Source: DASUFZ01 sp035541475
GTDB lineage: Bacteria; Myxococcota_A; UBA9160; SMWR01
Direction of reading: 5' to 3'
DNA: 64,000 nt
Assembly (NCBI GenBank): GCA_035541475.1
Contig: DATKND010000047.1
Location: 12,026-76,025, forward strand
Positions 34,790 through 44,971 of the stretch are shown one piece after another. The number at the start of each line of letters is the position of its first letter. Positions within the stretch are counted from its first letter, which is position 1. The position numbers and the translations under genes are program-made. Under the pieces are notes generated by a model, which was not told the DNA's origin, made no database searches, and saw nothing but the letters and a program-made list of their open reading frames with translations.

Positions 34790-35548
34790 GTGAGCTCGTT
34801 CGCGATCGCGGCGGTCGTCTTCCTCTGCACCTTCGTGGGGGGCCGGCTCGGCATCCGCACGCACGAGTCCCTGCCCGAGCAACACCTGAGCGGCGAATCC
34901 AAGGACGTCGTGCGCGTTTGCATGAGCCTGATCGCGACCATGACGGCGCTGATCCTCGGCCTCGTGACGGCGTCCGCCAAGGCTTCCTTCGACGCCCAGG
35001 ACGCGGCGGTCCACTCCGCGACCGCCGACATCCTGGTGCTCGACCGCACGCTCGCGGCCTACGGACCCGAGACGGCCCCGCTGCGCGATGCGCTGCGCGA
35101 GACGATGCGCGCGCGGTTCGAGGCCACCGAAAGGGCTGACTCGCCGGTGGACGTGGGAAGCGAGCCTGGCGCGCCGCGGCCGGGCGAGCGGCTCCTGCAG
35201 GGGATCCTCGCGCTGACGCCGAAGGACGACGCGCAGCGCTGGGAGCAGTCGCAGGCGCTCTCCATCGGCAGCGAGGTGCTGAAGACGCGCTGGCTCTCCG
35301 CCCTCGGCGAGAACAACTCCGTCTCGACGCCCTTCCTGATCGTGATCGTCTTCTGGCTCACCACGATCTTCTGGAGCTTCGGCCTGTTCGCGCCGCGCAA
35401 CGCGACCGTGGCGGCGGTGATGCTGCTCTCCGCGCTCTCCGTCTCCGCAAGCGTGTTCCTGATCCTCGAGATGCAGACGCCCTTCACGGGTCTGCTCCGG
35501 ATCTCGAACGCGCCGCTGCGCTTGGCGCTGCAGCAGCTCGGAGGCTAG
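34790..35548 (+). CDS. DUF4239/bestrophin-like membrane protein
   Basis: A 252-residue inner-membrane protein with two helices at the N-terminus (FAIAAVVFLCTFVGGRLG and MSLIATMTALILGLVTASAKASF) and two at the C-terminus (FLIVIVFWLTTIFWSFGLFA and a segment near VMLLSALSVSASVFLIL). Between them is a cytosolic helical region. The GLVTASAKASFD motif and the closing LILEMQTPFTGLLRIS are typical of the DUF4239 group, often called bestrophin-like. GTG at 34790 has GGGAGG upstream. It is followed after 14 bases by two lipoprotein genes, so these three form an operon. Confidence 0.85.
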   Translation: MSSFAIAAVVFLCTFVGGRLGIRTHESLPEQHLSGESKDVVRVCMSLIATMTALILGLVTASAKASFDAQDAAVHSATADILVLDRTLAAYGPETAPLRDALRETMRARFEATERADSPVDVGSEPGAPRPGERLLQGILALTPKDDAQRWEQSQALSIGSEVLKTRWLSALGENNSVSTPFLIVIVFWLTTIFWSFGLFAPRNATVAAVMLLSALSVSASVFLILEMQTPFTGLLRISNAPLRLALQQLGG

Positions 35549-35562
35549 GCGAGCCCTCGGAG

Positions 35563-35931
35563 ATGAAACTTCGGTGGGTCCCCCTGCTCGCGCTGGCCGC
35601 CGGCTGCGCGCTCGACGTGCAGCCGATCCGCTACCCGGAATCCGCGGAGATCGACCCGCTCCCCGACGACTGCACGGTGCGGGTGCTCGAGTGGCACCGC
35701 GGGCCCGAGGGTGAGTGCCGCGAGGTCGGCGACGTCTACGTCGGCGACCGGGGCCTCGCGATCTTCTCCGGCTGCGGGAAGGAGCGCGTCCTCGGCGAGA
35801 TCCGCACCCAGGCGTGCCGCCTCGGCGCCGACACCGCGCTGGTTCGGCGCATCAAGGACTTCGGCACCTCCTGCTACGAGGCGCGCGCGCGTCTGCTGCG
35901 CTGCAACCCGGATCCCGAGGCCCGATCGTGA
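35563..35931 (+). CDS. Small lipoprotein (RcsF-like fold)
   Basis: A 122-residue lipoprotein with the lipobox LAAGC at residues 11-15. The mature part has CREVGDVYVGD, SGCGKERVLGEI and QACRLGADTALV, a Cys-containing pattern reminiscent of RcsF and related envelope proteins. Six cysteines in the mature part could form disulfides. It is translated with the PEGA-type lipoprotein that follows (four-base GTGA overlap). The function is unknown. Confidence 0.75.
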   Translation: MKLRWVPLLALAAGCALDVQPIRYPESAEIDPLPDDCTVRVLEWHRGPEGECREVGDVYVGDRGLAIFSGCGKERVLGEIRTQACRLGADTALVRRIKDFGTSCYEARARLLRCNPDPEARS

Positions 35932-36386
35932 GCGCGCGCGCCGCGGGCCTCGGCGTGCTCGCCGCGCTCGCGTTGGCGGAGGCGGGCTGCGCGACGGTCG
36001 CGGCCGGCGGCGGGCTGCAGAAGATCCGGATCGAGAGCGATCCGCCGGGCGCGCTCGTGACGGTGCTCCCGGACGCGACGCGCTTCACGACGCCCGTGCA
36101 GATGCTCCTCACGCGGCGCGAGGCGCGCACGCTCCGGATCGAGCTCGCGGGCTACTGCCGCGAGACGGTGTACCTCGACCGCGTCACCAGCATCGAGCGC
36201 GACATGCCGCTTCCCTTCGGCTTCGGCGTGGGGCTCTGGATCGACACGCACAGCGGCGCGGCCTACACCTTGCGGCCCGACAAGGTCCGCGTGCACCTCT
36301 GGCCCCGCGAGTCGCCGGACCGCGAGTGCGGCGCCGCGAGCTCGATGCCGCGAACGACGCCGCTGCCGCCGACGGAGCCGCTGTAG
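35928..36386 (+). CDS. PEGA-domain-like lipoprotein
   Basis: A 152-residue lipoprotein, lipobox LAEAGC near residue 21, followed by KIRIESDPPGALVTVLPD, the hallmark of PEGA-like surface domains. The central ARTLRIELAGYCRETVYLDR fits the same fold. The end is Pro/Thr-rich. The GTG at 35928 overlaps the upstream stop as GTGA. It is the last gene of the DUF4239 operon. Confidence 0.72.
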   Translation: MSARAAGLGVLAALALAEAGCATVAAGGGLQKIRIESDPPGALVTVLPDATRFTTPVQMLLTRREARTLRIELAGYCRETVYLDRVTSIERDMPLPFGFGVGLWIDTHSGAAYTLRPDKVRVHLWPRESPDRECGAASSMPRTTPLPPTEPL

Positions 36387-36655
36387 CCGTGATCCGAGAT
36401 TCGCTGCATTCGCGGCAGGGTTCGGGGACTGCCCCTACGACGACATACGACTTGCTTGCGACTTCACTCGTGAAAGAGAGAGTGGAACCCGAACCGAACA
36501 AGAACGCGAAAATACAGGGAATGTTCTCGACTCGTGCGGCCTGCTGCGGCGGTCGGGAGCCGCAGATTCCCCAGGCCCGTCGCGATGCTGATTCACCAGC
36601 CGCATTCTGAGCGCCGACGAGGCGCTCTGTTGGGAGCCTCGCGGAGGACCAGGGC
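36387..36655. other. Gene-free stretch with a small hairpin
   Basis: This 269-base stretch is richer in A and T than its surroundings. It holds a perfect inverted repeat CTGCGG/CCGCAG with a 10-base loop at 36544-36565 and a GGGGACTGCCCC palindrome near 36427. Neither is followed by a T-run. I see no gene or promoter I can defend. Confidence 0.45.
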
Positions 36656-36721
36656 ATGGCCGAGGGACGCGAGATCGTGTGGACCATCGGGCACGGTGAT
36701 CGCGCGAGGTCCGCCGATTGA
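36656..36721 (+). pseudogene. DUF488 N-terminal remnant
   Basis: An ATG with a good GGAGG site eight bases upstream encodes MAEGREIVWTIGHGDRARSAD and then TGA. IVWTIGH is the hallmark opening of DUF488 proteins. The gene has been cut after 21 codons, exactly where the HlyD-like gene begins, so the efflux operon has probably been inserted or joined here by a deletion. Confidence 0.55.
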
Positions 36722-37704
36722 CACGGAGAGGGATCGCGCTGTCGGTCGCCGTCGTTGCGGGCGGCGCCGCCGTGCTCGCGCTCGCGTGGGTCGACCTTTT
36801 CGGCGCGCGCTTGCCGCAGGACACGCTGATCGTCTCGGGGAACATCGAGGCTCACGAGAGCGTCCTCGCCTTCCAGATGGTGCAGGCCCGGATCGTCGAG
36901 CTGCCCTTCGACGAAGGACAGTGGGTGGAGGGCGGGACCGTGCTCGCCCGCGTGGACGACTCCAGCTACCGCCAGGATGTCGAGGTCGGCGAGTCGGCGG
37001 TCGAGGTGCAGGAGCGCCAGCTCGCGGCCGCAGAGCAGAGCCTCGAAGCAGCCGGCAAGACGGTCGCGAGCGACGAGGCGGATCTCGCGCAGAAGACCCT
37101 CGACGCCGAGCGCGCTAGCGACCTCCTTCGGGGCGGCGTCGCATCGACCCAGACGCGCGACCTCGCGGAGACCGTCCTGAAGCAGTCGCGCGCGGCGCTC
37201 GAGCGCGATCGGGCCCTGGCGCGCGTCGCCGAGAAGAACCTCGCCGTCGCGCGCGCGAGCCTGGAGAGCGCGCGTCAGCGCGTCGAGCTCGCGCGCATCA
37301 CACTTGGCTACACGGTTCTGCACGCCCCGTTCTCGGGCGTCATCCTGGTGCGTCAGGCCGAGCTCGGGGAGGTGATGCTGCCCGGCACACCCGTGCTGAC
37401 GCTGGCCGACCTCGACCACGTCTGGCTGCGAAGCTACGTCAACGAGCCCGACCTTCCGAAGGTCCACTTCGGTCAGGCCGCGACGCTGCGCGCCGACGGC
37501 CTGCCGGGCAAGCGCTTCTCCGGGCGCATCTCGTTCATCTCCTCGAAGGCCGAGTTCACGCCCAAGAGTGTCGAGACCCACGCCGAGCGCGTGACGCTCG
37601 TCTACCGCATCAAGATCGACGTCGAAAATCCGGGTCACGAGCTGAAGCCCGGCATGCCCGTGGATGCCCTCATCGATCTCCGTGCCCCCGATGCCGCCCG
37701 CTGA
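36718..37704 (+). CDS. HlyD-type membrane fusion protein
   Basis: A 328-residue periplasmic adaptor for an ABC-2 exporter. One N-terminal anchor helix (GIALSVAVVAGGAAVLALAWV) is followed by the lipoyl half IVSGNIEAHESVLAF, VELPFDEGQWVEGGTVLARVD, a long coiled-coil hairpin (AVEVQERQLAAAEQSLEAAG) and the returning lipoyl part YTVLHAPFSGVILVRQAELGE. It is followed by two ATPases and two permeases, matching the YhiI/YhhJ-YbhF type of export pump. The TTG at 36718 overlaps the stop of the DUF488 remnant, and its 3' end overlaps the first ATPase by 14 bases. Confidence 0.9.
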   Translation: MTRRGIALSVAVVAGGAAVLALAWVDLFGARLPQDTLIVSGNIEAHESVLAFQMVQARIVELPFDEGQWVEGGTVLARVDDSSYRQDVEVGESAVEVQERQLAAAEQSLEAAGKTVASDEADLAQKTLDAERASDLLRGGVASTQTRDLAETVLKQSRAALERDRALARVAEKNLAVARASLESARQRVELARITLGYTVLHAPFSGVILVRQAELGEVMLPGTPVLTLADLDHVWLRSYVNEPDLPKVHFGQAATLRADGLPGKRFSGRISFISSKAEFTPKSVETHAERVTLVYRIKIDVENPGHELKPGMPVDALIDLRAPDAAR

Positions 37705-38634
37705 GGTCGGCGACGCGGTCCGGGTGGAGGCGCTCACCAAGCGATTTGCCGGGGTCACCGCGGTCGATGGCCTCCGCTTCCGCGTCGGGCCAGCCGAGAT
37801 CTTCGGGCTGGTGGGCCCCGACGGCGCGGGCAAGTCCACCACGCTCCGCATGCTGGCCGGGGTGCTGCCGCCCGATGCCGGATCGGCGTCGGTGGCCGGC
37901 TGCGACGTCGTGCGCGAGGCCGAGCGGCTGAAGACGCGCATCAGCTACATGCCGCAGCACTTCGGCCTGTACGAGGACCTCACCGTCGAGGAGAACATCC
38001 GCTTCTACGCGGACCTGTTCGAGACGGAGCGCAACGCGCGCGAAGAGCGCGCGGGCCGCCTGCTGGCGGCGTCCGGGATGAGCGAGTTCCGGCGGCGTCT
38101 CGCGGGACAACTCTCGGGGGGTATGAAGCAGAAGCTCGGCCTCACCTGCGCCCTGATCCACACCCCGCGCGTGCTGCTGCTCGACGAGCCCACCACCGGC
38201 GTCGACCCGGTCTCGAGGCGCGACTTCTGGCGCATCCTCTACTCGCTCGTCGACGAAGGCGTGACCGTGGTGATCTCGACGTCCTATCTCGACGAGGCCG
38301 AGCGCTGCCATCGGCTGGCGCTCCTGCGGAGCGGGCGTCTCCTGCTCTGCGACACGCCCGCGAATCTCAAGCGTCGCATGCGCGGCGAGGTGGTGGTGGC
38401 GATTTCGCCGCGGCCGCGGGCGGTGCGGGACGCCCTGGCGGGTGCGCCCGGCGTACTCGGCTCGCTGCTCGTCGGTGTCGCCGTCCACGTCAACGTCGAC
38501 GATGCCGCCCGCATCCCGGAGCTCCTGCGCGCGCTCGTGGCGGCCGGCGTGCCCTGCGAGTCCCTGCAGCGAGTCGACCCCACGATGGAGGACCTCTTCG
38601 TGTCGGCGGTCCGCGAAGCGGAGAGGACCGACGC

Positions 38635-38638
<4 letters not shown>
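37691..38638 (+). CDS. ABC transporter ATP-binding protein 1
   Basis: A 315-residue ABC-2 exporter ATPase. Walker A is GPDGAGKST, the Q-loop is YMPQHF, the signature is LSGGMKQK and Walker B is VLLLDEPTTGVDP. The H-loop histidine appears replaced: the usual STHY/STHD position reads STSYLDEAERC, with Ser in place of His. This suggests weak or regulatory ATPase activity, as in asymmetric pairs. A C-terminal 90-residue extension (AVRDALAGAPGVLGSLLVG) is typical of the YbhF half-transporters. Start at ATG 37691; a GTG nine bases earlier is possible. Confidence 0.9.
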
Positions 38639-39596
<958 letters not shown>

Positions 39597-39600
<4 letters not shown>

Positions 39601-40733
39601 GCATCCAGAGGCTCACCGCCATCGCTCGCAAGGAGCTGATCCAGATCTGGCGCGACCGCCGCAGCCTGTGGATCGCGCTCTTCATGCCGATCATGCAGAT
39701 GGGCCTGATCGGATACGGCGCGAGCCTCGACATCAAGCACGTGCCCGTCTGCGTCTCCGACCGCGAAGGCAGTCAGGAAAGTCAGGACCTGCTCAAGCGC
39801 TTCCAGGCGTCCGTGTACTTCGACCTGGTCGGCAGCGTGGCCGACGACCGAGCGCTCACGGCCGCCATCGACTCCGGCCGCTGCCGGATCGCGCTCGTCG
39901 TGCCGCCGGACTTCTCGCGGACGCTCCGCGACGCCGGAGGCAGCTCGGTCCAGGCGGTGGTGGACGGAACCGACGACAACAGCGCGAACGTGGCGATCGC
40001 CTACGCCCAGGCGGTGATCTCCGGATACTCGGCCGATCTGCGCCTCGACTTCATGCGCCAGCGCGGCCTCGGCGCGCAGGCCGCCGCGCCGCTCGCCGTC
40101 GAGCCGCGAGTCTGGTTCAACGAGGACCTGCAGAGCCGGGCGTTCATCATTCCCGGCGTGGTGGCGATGGTGATGGCGCTGATCGGCGCGCTGCTCTCCT
40201 CGCTCACGATCGCGCGGGAGTGGGAACGCGGCACGATGGAGCTGCTCATCTCCACGCCCGTGCGCCCCATGGAGATCATGCTCGGGAAGCTCGTCCCCTA
40301 CTTCGGAATCGGGCTCCTCGACGCCGCGCTGTGCGCGACGATCGCCGTCGGATGGTTCCAGGTGCCCTTCCGGGGCAGCCTCGTGATGCTGCTCGGGACC
40401 GCGGCGCTGTTCCTGATCGTCGTGCTCGGCGTCGGCTACATCATCTCCGTCCTGACGCGCAACCAGCTCGGGGCGAGCCAGATCGCGCTCCTGGTGACGC
40501 TACTGCCCACGACGCTGCTGAGCGGCTTCGCGTTTCCGATCGACCAGATGCCCGCGCCGATCCGCGTCCTCACCTATCTCGTCTACGGTCGCTACTACGT
40601 CACCATCCTGAAGGCGATCTTTCTCAAGGGGGCGGGCCCGCAGGACCTGCTCGCGCCGATCCTCGCGCTCGTCGTATACGCCGTCGCGATCGGTGCGCTC
40701 GCCGCGCGCGCCTTCCGCAAGCGGCTGGTGTAG
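39597..40733 (+). CDS. ABC-2 type permease 1
   Basis: A 378-residue membrane subunit: one N-terminal helix (SLWIALFMPIMQMGLIGYG), a large periplasmic loop (about residues 45-170, with VVDGTDDNSANVAIAYAQAV), then five helices including REWERGTMELLISTPVRPMEIMLGKLVPYF and LSGFAFPIDQMPAPIRVLTY. This is the ABC2_membrane_3 (YhhJ) type. GTG at 39597 overlaps the preceding ATPase (GTGA). It is homologous to the next gene, so the two permeases probably form a heterodimer. Confidence 0.92.
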
Positions 40734-40737
40734 CGCG

Positions 40738-41871
40738 GTGTTCGCCCGCATCTACCGCCTGATCGTGAAGGAATTCCTCCAGCTCCGGCGCGACAGGGCG
40801 GCGCGCTTCCGCCTGCTGGTTCCTCCGATCGTGCAGATGCTCGTCTATGGCTACGCCGCGACCTTCGAGGTCCACCGCGTGCCGACGGCGGTGCTCGATC
40901 TCGACCACAGCCAGGAGAGTCGCGAGCTGCTGGCGCGCTTCACGTCGAGCGGCCGATTCGAGGTGCGTGCGGTGCTGGAAGACCGCGACGAGATCGCCCG
41001 CGTGATCGATCGCGAGCAGGCGACGCTGGTGCTGCAGATCCTTCCCGGCTTCGCGGAGCTGCTGCGAAAGGGCGAGACGGCGTCGCTCCAGGTGATCCTG
41101 GACGGCACGAACTCCAACACCGCGCTGATCGCCCTCGGCTACGTCAACCAGATCGTGTCCCGATTCGCCGACGACTATGTGATCGATCGCCTGCGTCGCC
41201 TGCGACCCGACCTGATCCAGGTCCTGCCGGAGGTGCGCATGGAACAACGCCCCTGGTACAACCCCGACTTCAACAGCCGCTGGTTCTTCGTACCCGGGGT
41301 GGTCGGGAGCCTCGCGCTCGTGATCATCGCCAACCTGACGGCCTTCGCCGTGGTGCGAGAGCGCGAGATGGGCACGCTCGAGCAGGTGATCGTCACGCCG
41401 ATCCACCGCGCCGAGTTCATCCTCGGCAAGACCATTCCCTTCTTCCTCGTCGGCCTCGCCGAGGTGCTGGTGATCTCGCTGGTCGGAACGCTCTGGTTCC
41501 AGGTGCCGTTCCGCGGCGATCCGTTGGTGCTGCTGGCGGGCGCATCGCTCTTCCTGCTGAGCATGCTCGGCGTCGGCCTGCTGATCTCCACGCTCTGTAC
41601 CACGCAGCAGCAGGCATTCGCCTCGAACTTCTTCTTCCTGAGCCCGGCGCTCCTGCTCTCGGGCTTCAGCTTCCCCATCTCGAGCATGCCGACGGCGTTG
41701 CAGTGGCTGACCTACGTGAATCCCCTTCGCTACTTCCTCGTCGTGCTGCGCGGCACGTTCCTGAAGGGCGTGGGCTTCGCCGTGCTCTGGCCCCAGATGG
41801 CAGGCATGGCGGCGATCGCGCTCCTGCTGCTCGTCGTGAGCGCTCTGCGCTTCCGGAAATCGCTCGAGTGA
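40738..41871 (+). CDS. ABC-2 type permease 2
   Basis: A 377-residue paralogue of the previous permease, with the same layout: LLVPPIVQMLVYGYAATFEV, the periplasmic loop ending YNPDFNSRWFFVPGVVG, then REREMGTLEQVIVTPIHRAEFILGKTIPFF and LSGFSFPISSMPTALQWLTYVNPLRYFLV. GTG at 40738, four bases after the previous stop, gives VFARIYRLIVKEFLQLRRD. It closes the five-gene efflux operon. The pump substrate is unknown; drug, dye or lipid export is usual for the type. Confidence 0.92.
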   Translation: MFARIYRLIVKEFLQLRRDRAARFRLLVPPIVQMLVYGYAATFEVHRVPTAVLDLDHSQESRELLARFTSSGRFEVRAVLEDRDEIARVIDREQATLVLQILPGFAELLRKGETASLQVILDGTNSNTALIALGYVNQIVSRFADDYVIDRLRRLRPDLIQVLPEVRMEQRPWYNPDFNSRWFFVPGVVGSLALVIIANLTAFAVVREREMGTLEQVIVTPIHRAEFILGKTIPFFLVGLAEVLVISLVGTLWFQVPFRGDPLVLLAGASLFLLSMLGVGLLISTLCTTQQQAFASNFFFLSPALLLSGFSFPISSMPTALQWLTYVNPLRYFLVVLRGTFLKGVGFAVLWPQMAGMAAIALLLLVVSALRFRKSLE

Positions 41872-42105
41872 GCAGCTACGAGCGGATGCTCGCCCGGCAC
41901 CCCGATTCTGGTCTACCACCGAGCGGGATCGAGCAGGCCGGCCGGGATTCCGGTCCTGTTCGCGCGCCGATCTTCGCTGCCCGACGCCGGTCGGTGGCAA
42001 GAGCGAGTCCAGGCCGTCCCTTCCATCCGATGCGCCGCGCGCTGCGCGTCCTTCGCACGGAGCCGTGTCCGCGGACTGATGCCGTGACATTGCTAGGCTG
42101 CCGCC

Positions 42106-43296
42106 GTGGACGCTGATCGTCGCGTTTCGCAGCTCGCCGCGCCGGAGGCGACGCTCGAGATCGAGGGCGACGCGATGCGCTGCGTCGGCGCCTGGACCGT
42201 CGACGCCGCGGCCGGGTTGGAGCACTGGCTCGCGGGCCGGCCTCGCACGCGCCTGGAACGCGCGATCGGCGAGCCGGATGGGAAGGAGCGCACGGCGGGC
42301 CGTGCCGGGATCTCGATCGACGGCTCGGAGCTGGTTGCTCTCGACACGGCCGGCGCGTGGCTGCTACAGCGGATGGTCGGGACGCTCGCGAATGCGGGTC
42401 GAAGGCCCGTGCTCACGGGATTCCGCCCGGAGCACACGGCGTTGCTGCAGATGGTCGGCGAGCCCGCCATGCGGGCGGCGTTTCCCGCGCCCGCGTCGGC
42501 GCCTGGACTGCTGGCGCGTGTCGGCCGTCTCGCATGGACCCGCATCGGTCGAGGTTCCGAGCTCCTGGAGTTCATCGGCGAGGTCGGGATCGCGGCCGCC
42601 CGCTCCGCCGTGCGGCCGGCGCGCATCCGCTGGCGCCCGATCCTCTACAACATCCGCACCGCCGGGTTCGACGCGCTACCGATCGCGGGCCTGCTCGTCT
42701 TCCTCATGGGCATCGTGATCGCCTATCAGGGCGCCACGCAGCTGAAGCGTTACGGAGCGAACATCTTTGTCGCCGACCTCGTCGGGCTCTCGATGCTGCG
42801 CGAGCTCTCTCCGCTCCTCACGGCGATCATCGTTGCCGGACGCTCGGGCTCCGCCTACGCCGCGCAGATCGGCACGATGAAGGTCACGGAGGAGATCGAC
42901 GCGCTGCGCACGGTCGGCATCCCGCCGCTCGATCAGCTCGTACTGCCGAAGCTCGCAGCGCTCGCGATTGCGCTCCCCCTCCTGACGGTCTATGCGGATG
43001 CCCTCGGTGTCGCAGGCGGCATGGTGATGGCGCGCACCGAGCTCGGCGTCGGATTCCCGGAGTTCGCGGACCGTCTCCAGCATGCTCTCTACCTCTCGGA
43101 CTTCCTGGTCGGTATCGGCAAGGCGCCAGTCTTTGCTGCGATCATCTCGGTGATCGGCTGCTTCCAGGGCTTCCAGGTCGCGGGCGACGCAGAGAGCGTG
43201 GGGCACCGGACGACGGTGAGCGTGGTGCAGTCGATCTTCCTCGTCATCGTCGCCGACGCTCTCTTCTCCGTCGTCTTCGCGCGGCTCGGGATCTGA
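42106..43296 (+). CDS. MlaE-type lipid transport permease with N-terminal STAS domain
   Basis: Permease of an MCE-type phospholipid transporter at the inner membrane, 396 residues. The first ~130 residues form a STAS-like domain (DGSELVALDTAGAWLLQRMV, LTGFRPEHTALLQMVGEP), fused to the permease; in E. coli this is the separate MlaB. The permease part has GFDALPIAGLLVFLMGIVIAYQGATQLKRYGANIFVADLVG and the diagnostic ELSPLLTAIIVAGRSGSAYAAQIGTMKVTEEIDALRTVGI. It begins 234 bases after the efflux operon and is followed one base later by its ATPase. Confidence 0.93.
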   Translation: MDADRRVSQLAAPEATLEIEGDAMRCVGAWTVDAAAGLEHWLAGRPRTRLERAIGEPDGKERTAGRAGISIDGSELVALDTAGAWLLQRMVGTLANAGRRPVLTGFRPEHTALLQMVGEPAMRAAFPAPASAPGLLARVGRLAWTRIGRGSELLEFIGEVGIAAARSAVRPARIRWRPILYNIRTAGFDALPIAGLLVFLMGIVIAYQGATQLKRYGANIFVADLVGLSMLRELSPLLTAIIVAGRSGSAYAAQIGTMKVTEEIDALRTVGIPPLDQLVLPKLAALAIALPLLTVYADALGVAGGMVMARTELGVGFPEFADRLQHALYLSDFLVGIGKAPVFAAIISVIGCFQGFQVAGDAESVGHRTTVSVVQSIFLVIVADALFSVVFARLGI

Positions 43297-43297
43297 G

Positions 43298-44092
43298 ATG
43301 GGCGAGCCGGGTCGCGCGCGCGAGCCGATCATCACGGTGCGCGCACTGTGCACTCGCTTCGGGGAAGCCGTGGTGCACGACGGTGTCAGCCTCGACGTGT
43401 GCGAGGGTGAGATCTTCGCCCTCGCGGGCGCGAGCGGCTGCGGCAAGTCCACCTTGCTGCGCGAGCTGATCCTGCTGCACCGGCCCGACTCGGGCTCGAT
43501 CCGCGTGTTCGGGCGCGACATCTCGGGCCTCGGCGACGAGGAGGCGCTGGCGCTGCGCCGCAACTGGGGCGTCCTGTTCGAGCGCGGAGCGCTGTTCGGG
43601 TCGCTCACGGTGAGCGAGAACGTCGGTCTTCCGCTCCGCGAGCACACGCGCCTCAGCGACCGCCTGATCGACGAGATCGCCGCGGTGAAGATCGCGCTCA
43701 CAGGCCTTCCGCCGAGCGCCGGTCTCAAGTACCCGTCCGAGCTCTCCGGCGGCATGCGCAAGCGAGCGGCTCTCGCGCGGGCCATCGCCCTCGACCCGAA
43801 GCTGCTCTTCCTCGACGAACCCACGGCCGGGCTCGATCCGCTGAGCGCCGCCGGATTCGACGAGCTCGTGCGCCAGCTGAAGGAGCTCCTCGGGCTCACG
43901 ATCTTCATGGTCACGCACGACCTCGATCTGCTCTGGCGCGTGGCGGACCGCGTGGCGTTCATGGTCGGGGGGAGGATCGTGGGCGTCGGCACCATGCAGG
44001 AGCTCTCGAAGTCACAAGAGCCCCTGGTGCGAGAGTATTTCTATGGGCCCCGCGGCAGGGGCGCCCGGGAGCAGGCATGGAAACGAAAGTGA
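43298..44092 (+). CDS. MlaF-type ABC ATPase
   Basis: A 264-residue ATPase of the lipid transporter. Walker A is GASGCGKST, the Q-loop region NWGVLFERGALFGSLTVSENVGLPLREH is typical for MlaF, the signature is LSGGMRKRAALARA, Walker B LLFLDEPTAGLDP and the H-loop VTHDLDLLWRVADR. ATG at 43298 follows the permease stop by one base, and the end overlaps the MCE gene by 16 bases. Confidence 0.94.
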   Translation: MGEPGRAREPIITVRALCTRFGEAVVHDGVSLDVCEGEIFALAGASGCGKSTLLRELILLHRPDSGSIRVFGRDISGLGDEEALALRRNWGVLFERGALFGSLTVSENVGLPLREHTRLSDRLIDEIAAVKIALTGLPPSAGLKYPSELSGGMRKRAALARAIALDPKLLFLDEPTAGLDPLSAAGFDELVRQLKELLGLTIFMVTHDLDLLWRVADRVAFMVGGRIVGVGTMQELSKSQEPLVREYFYGPRGRGAREQAWKRK

Positions 44093-44970
44093 ACTACACG
44101 CTCGTCGGCGCGTTCGTGGTCATCCTCTTCGTCGCCATCATCGCCGCGGTGCTGTGGATCGCCTCGGGCAGGACCGCCGGTAAGGAGTACGACGGCTACC
44201 TCGCGTACTTCACCGAGTCGGTGTCGGGGCTGAACCGCCAGGCGCCCGTCAAGTATCGTGGCGTCGAGGTCGGCTTCGTGCGCGAGATCGCCATCGACAC
44301 CGAGGATCCGCAGCGCGTGCGCGTCGTACTCTCGATCGAGCGCGGCACTCCGATCAAGCAGGACACCGTGGCGACCCTCAGCACGCAGGGCCTGACGGGC
44401 ATCGCCTTCCTCGACCTCGAGGGCGGGTCGCGCGACTCGCCGCTGCTCGCGCCCGGCCCGGAGGGCAACCCGGTGATCGCGACGCGCCCCTCCCTCTTCC
44501 GGCGTCTCGACACTCAGGCGACCGCGCTCGTCACGAACCTCTCGGAGACCGCGCGCAACATCAACGCGCTGATCGACGAGCCGACGCGCGCGAAGCTCCA
44601 GCGCACGATCCTCGACCTCGACACCGTGGTGCACGCGCTCGCCGTGGAGGGGAGCCGGACCCTCGAGAACAGCGCGAGGGCGAGCGACGACCTGCCGGCG
44701 CTCGTCCGCGAGATCGCGCGCAGTGCCGCGGCGGTCGAGCGTGCGGCGGACCAGACGAATCGGGCGAGCGAAGCGCTGTACGCGGCGGCGGCGGGCGCCA
44801 CGAGCGGAGTGCAGCAGCTCCGCGCCGACACGCTCCCCGAACTCCAGCGCCTCGTCACCGACGCGCGCGGCGCCGCGGCCTCGATCGTTCGTCTTGCGCA
44901 GGAGCTCCAGCGGAGCCCGAACGCGCTCGTCGTGGGGCGCGAGCCCACCCCGCCCGGCCCCGGAGAATGA
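44077..44970 (+). CDS. MlaD-type MCE-domain lipid-binding protein
   Basis: A 297-residue inner-membrane-anchored protein with one N-terminal helix (YTLVGAFVVILFVAIIAAVLWI) and an MCE domain: YFTESVSGLNRQAPVKYRGVEVGFVREI, then VATLSTQGLTGIAFLDLEGG. The C-terminal 150 residues are helical (ETARNINALIDEPTRAKLQ, AVERAADQTNRASEALYAAA), which could form a periplasmic needle bundle. MCE proteins ring up and carry phospholipids between membranes. The gene overlaps the ATPase and is two bases before the lipoprotein gene. Confidence 0.93.
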   Translation: METKVNYTLVGAFVVILFVAIIAAVLWIASGRTAGKEYDGYLAYFTESVSGLNRQAPVKYRGVEVGFVREIAIDTEDPQRVRVVLSIERGTPIKQDTVATLSTQGLTGIAFLDLEGGSRDSPLLAPGPEGNPVIATRPSLFRRLDTQATALVTNLSETARNINALIDEPTRAKLQRTILDLDTVVHALAVEGSRTLENSARASDDLPALVREIARSAAAVERAADQTNRASEALYAAAAGATSGVQQLRADTLPELQRLVTDARGAAASIVRLAQELQRSPNALVVGREPTPPGPGE

Positions 44971-44971
44971 G

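Noticed and set aside
36418..36440. GGGGACTGCCCC palindrome as a REP element
   Set aside because: Only one copy is seen in the window, with no transposase of the REP-associated type nearby.
36544..36565. CTGCGG/CCGCAG hairpin as a terminator
   Set aside because: No T-run follows and the loop is long; the sequence beyond is not typical of intrinsic terminators.
41872..42105. Coding sequence between the efflux and lipid-transport operons
   Set aside because: Short open frames exist, one reading IPVLFARRSSLPDAGRWQE, but none has a start, ribosome binding site or clear family match.
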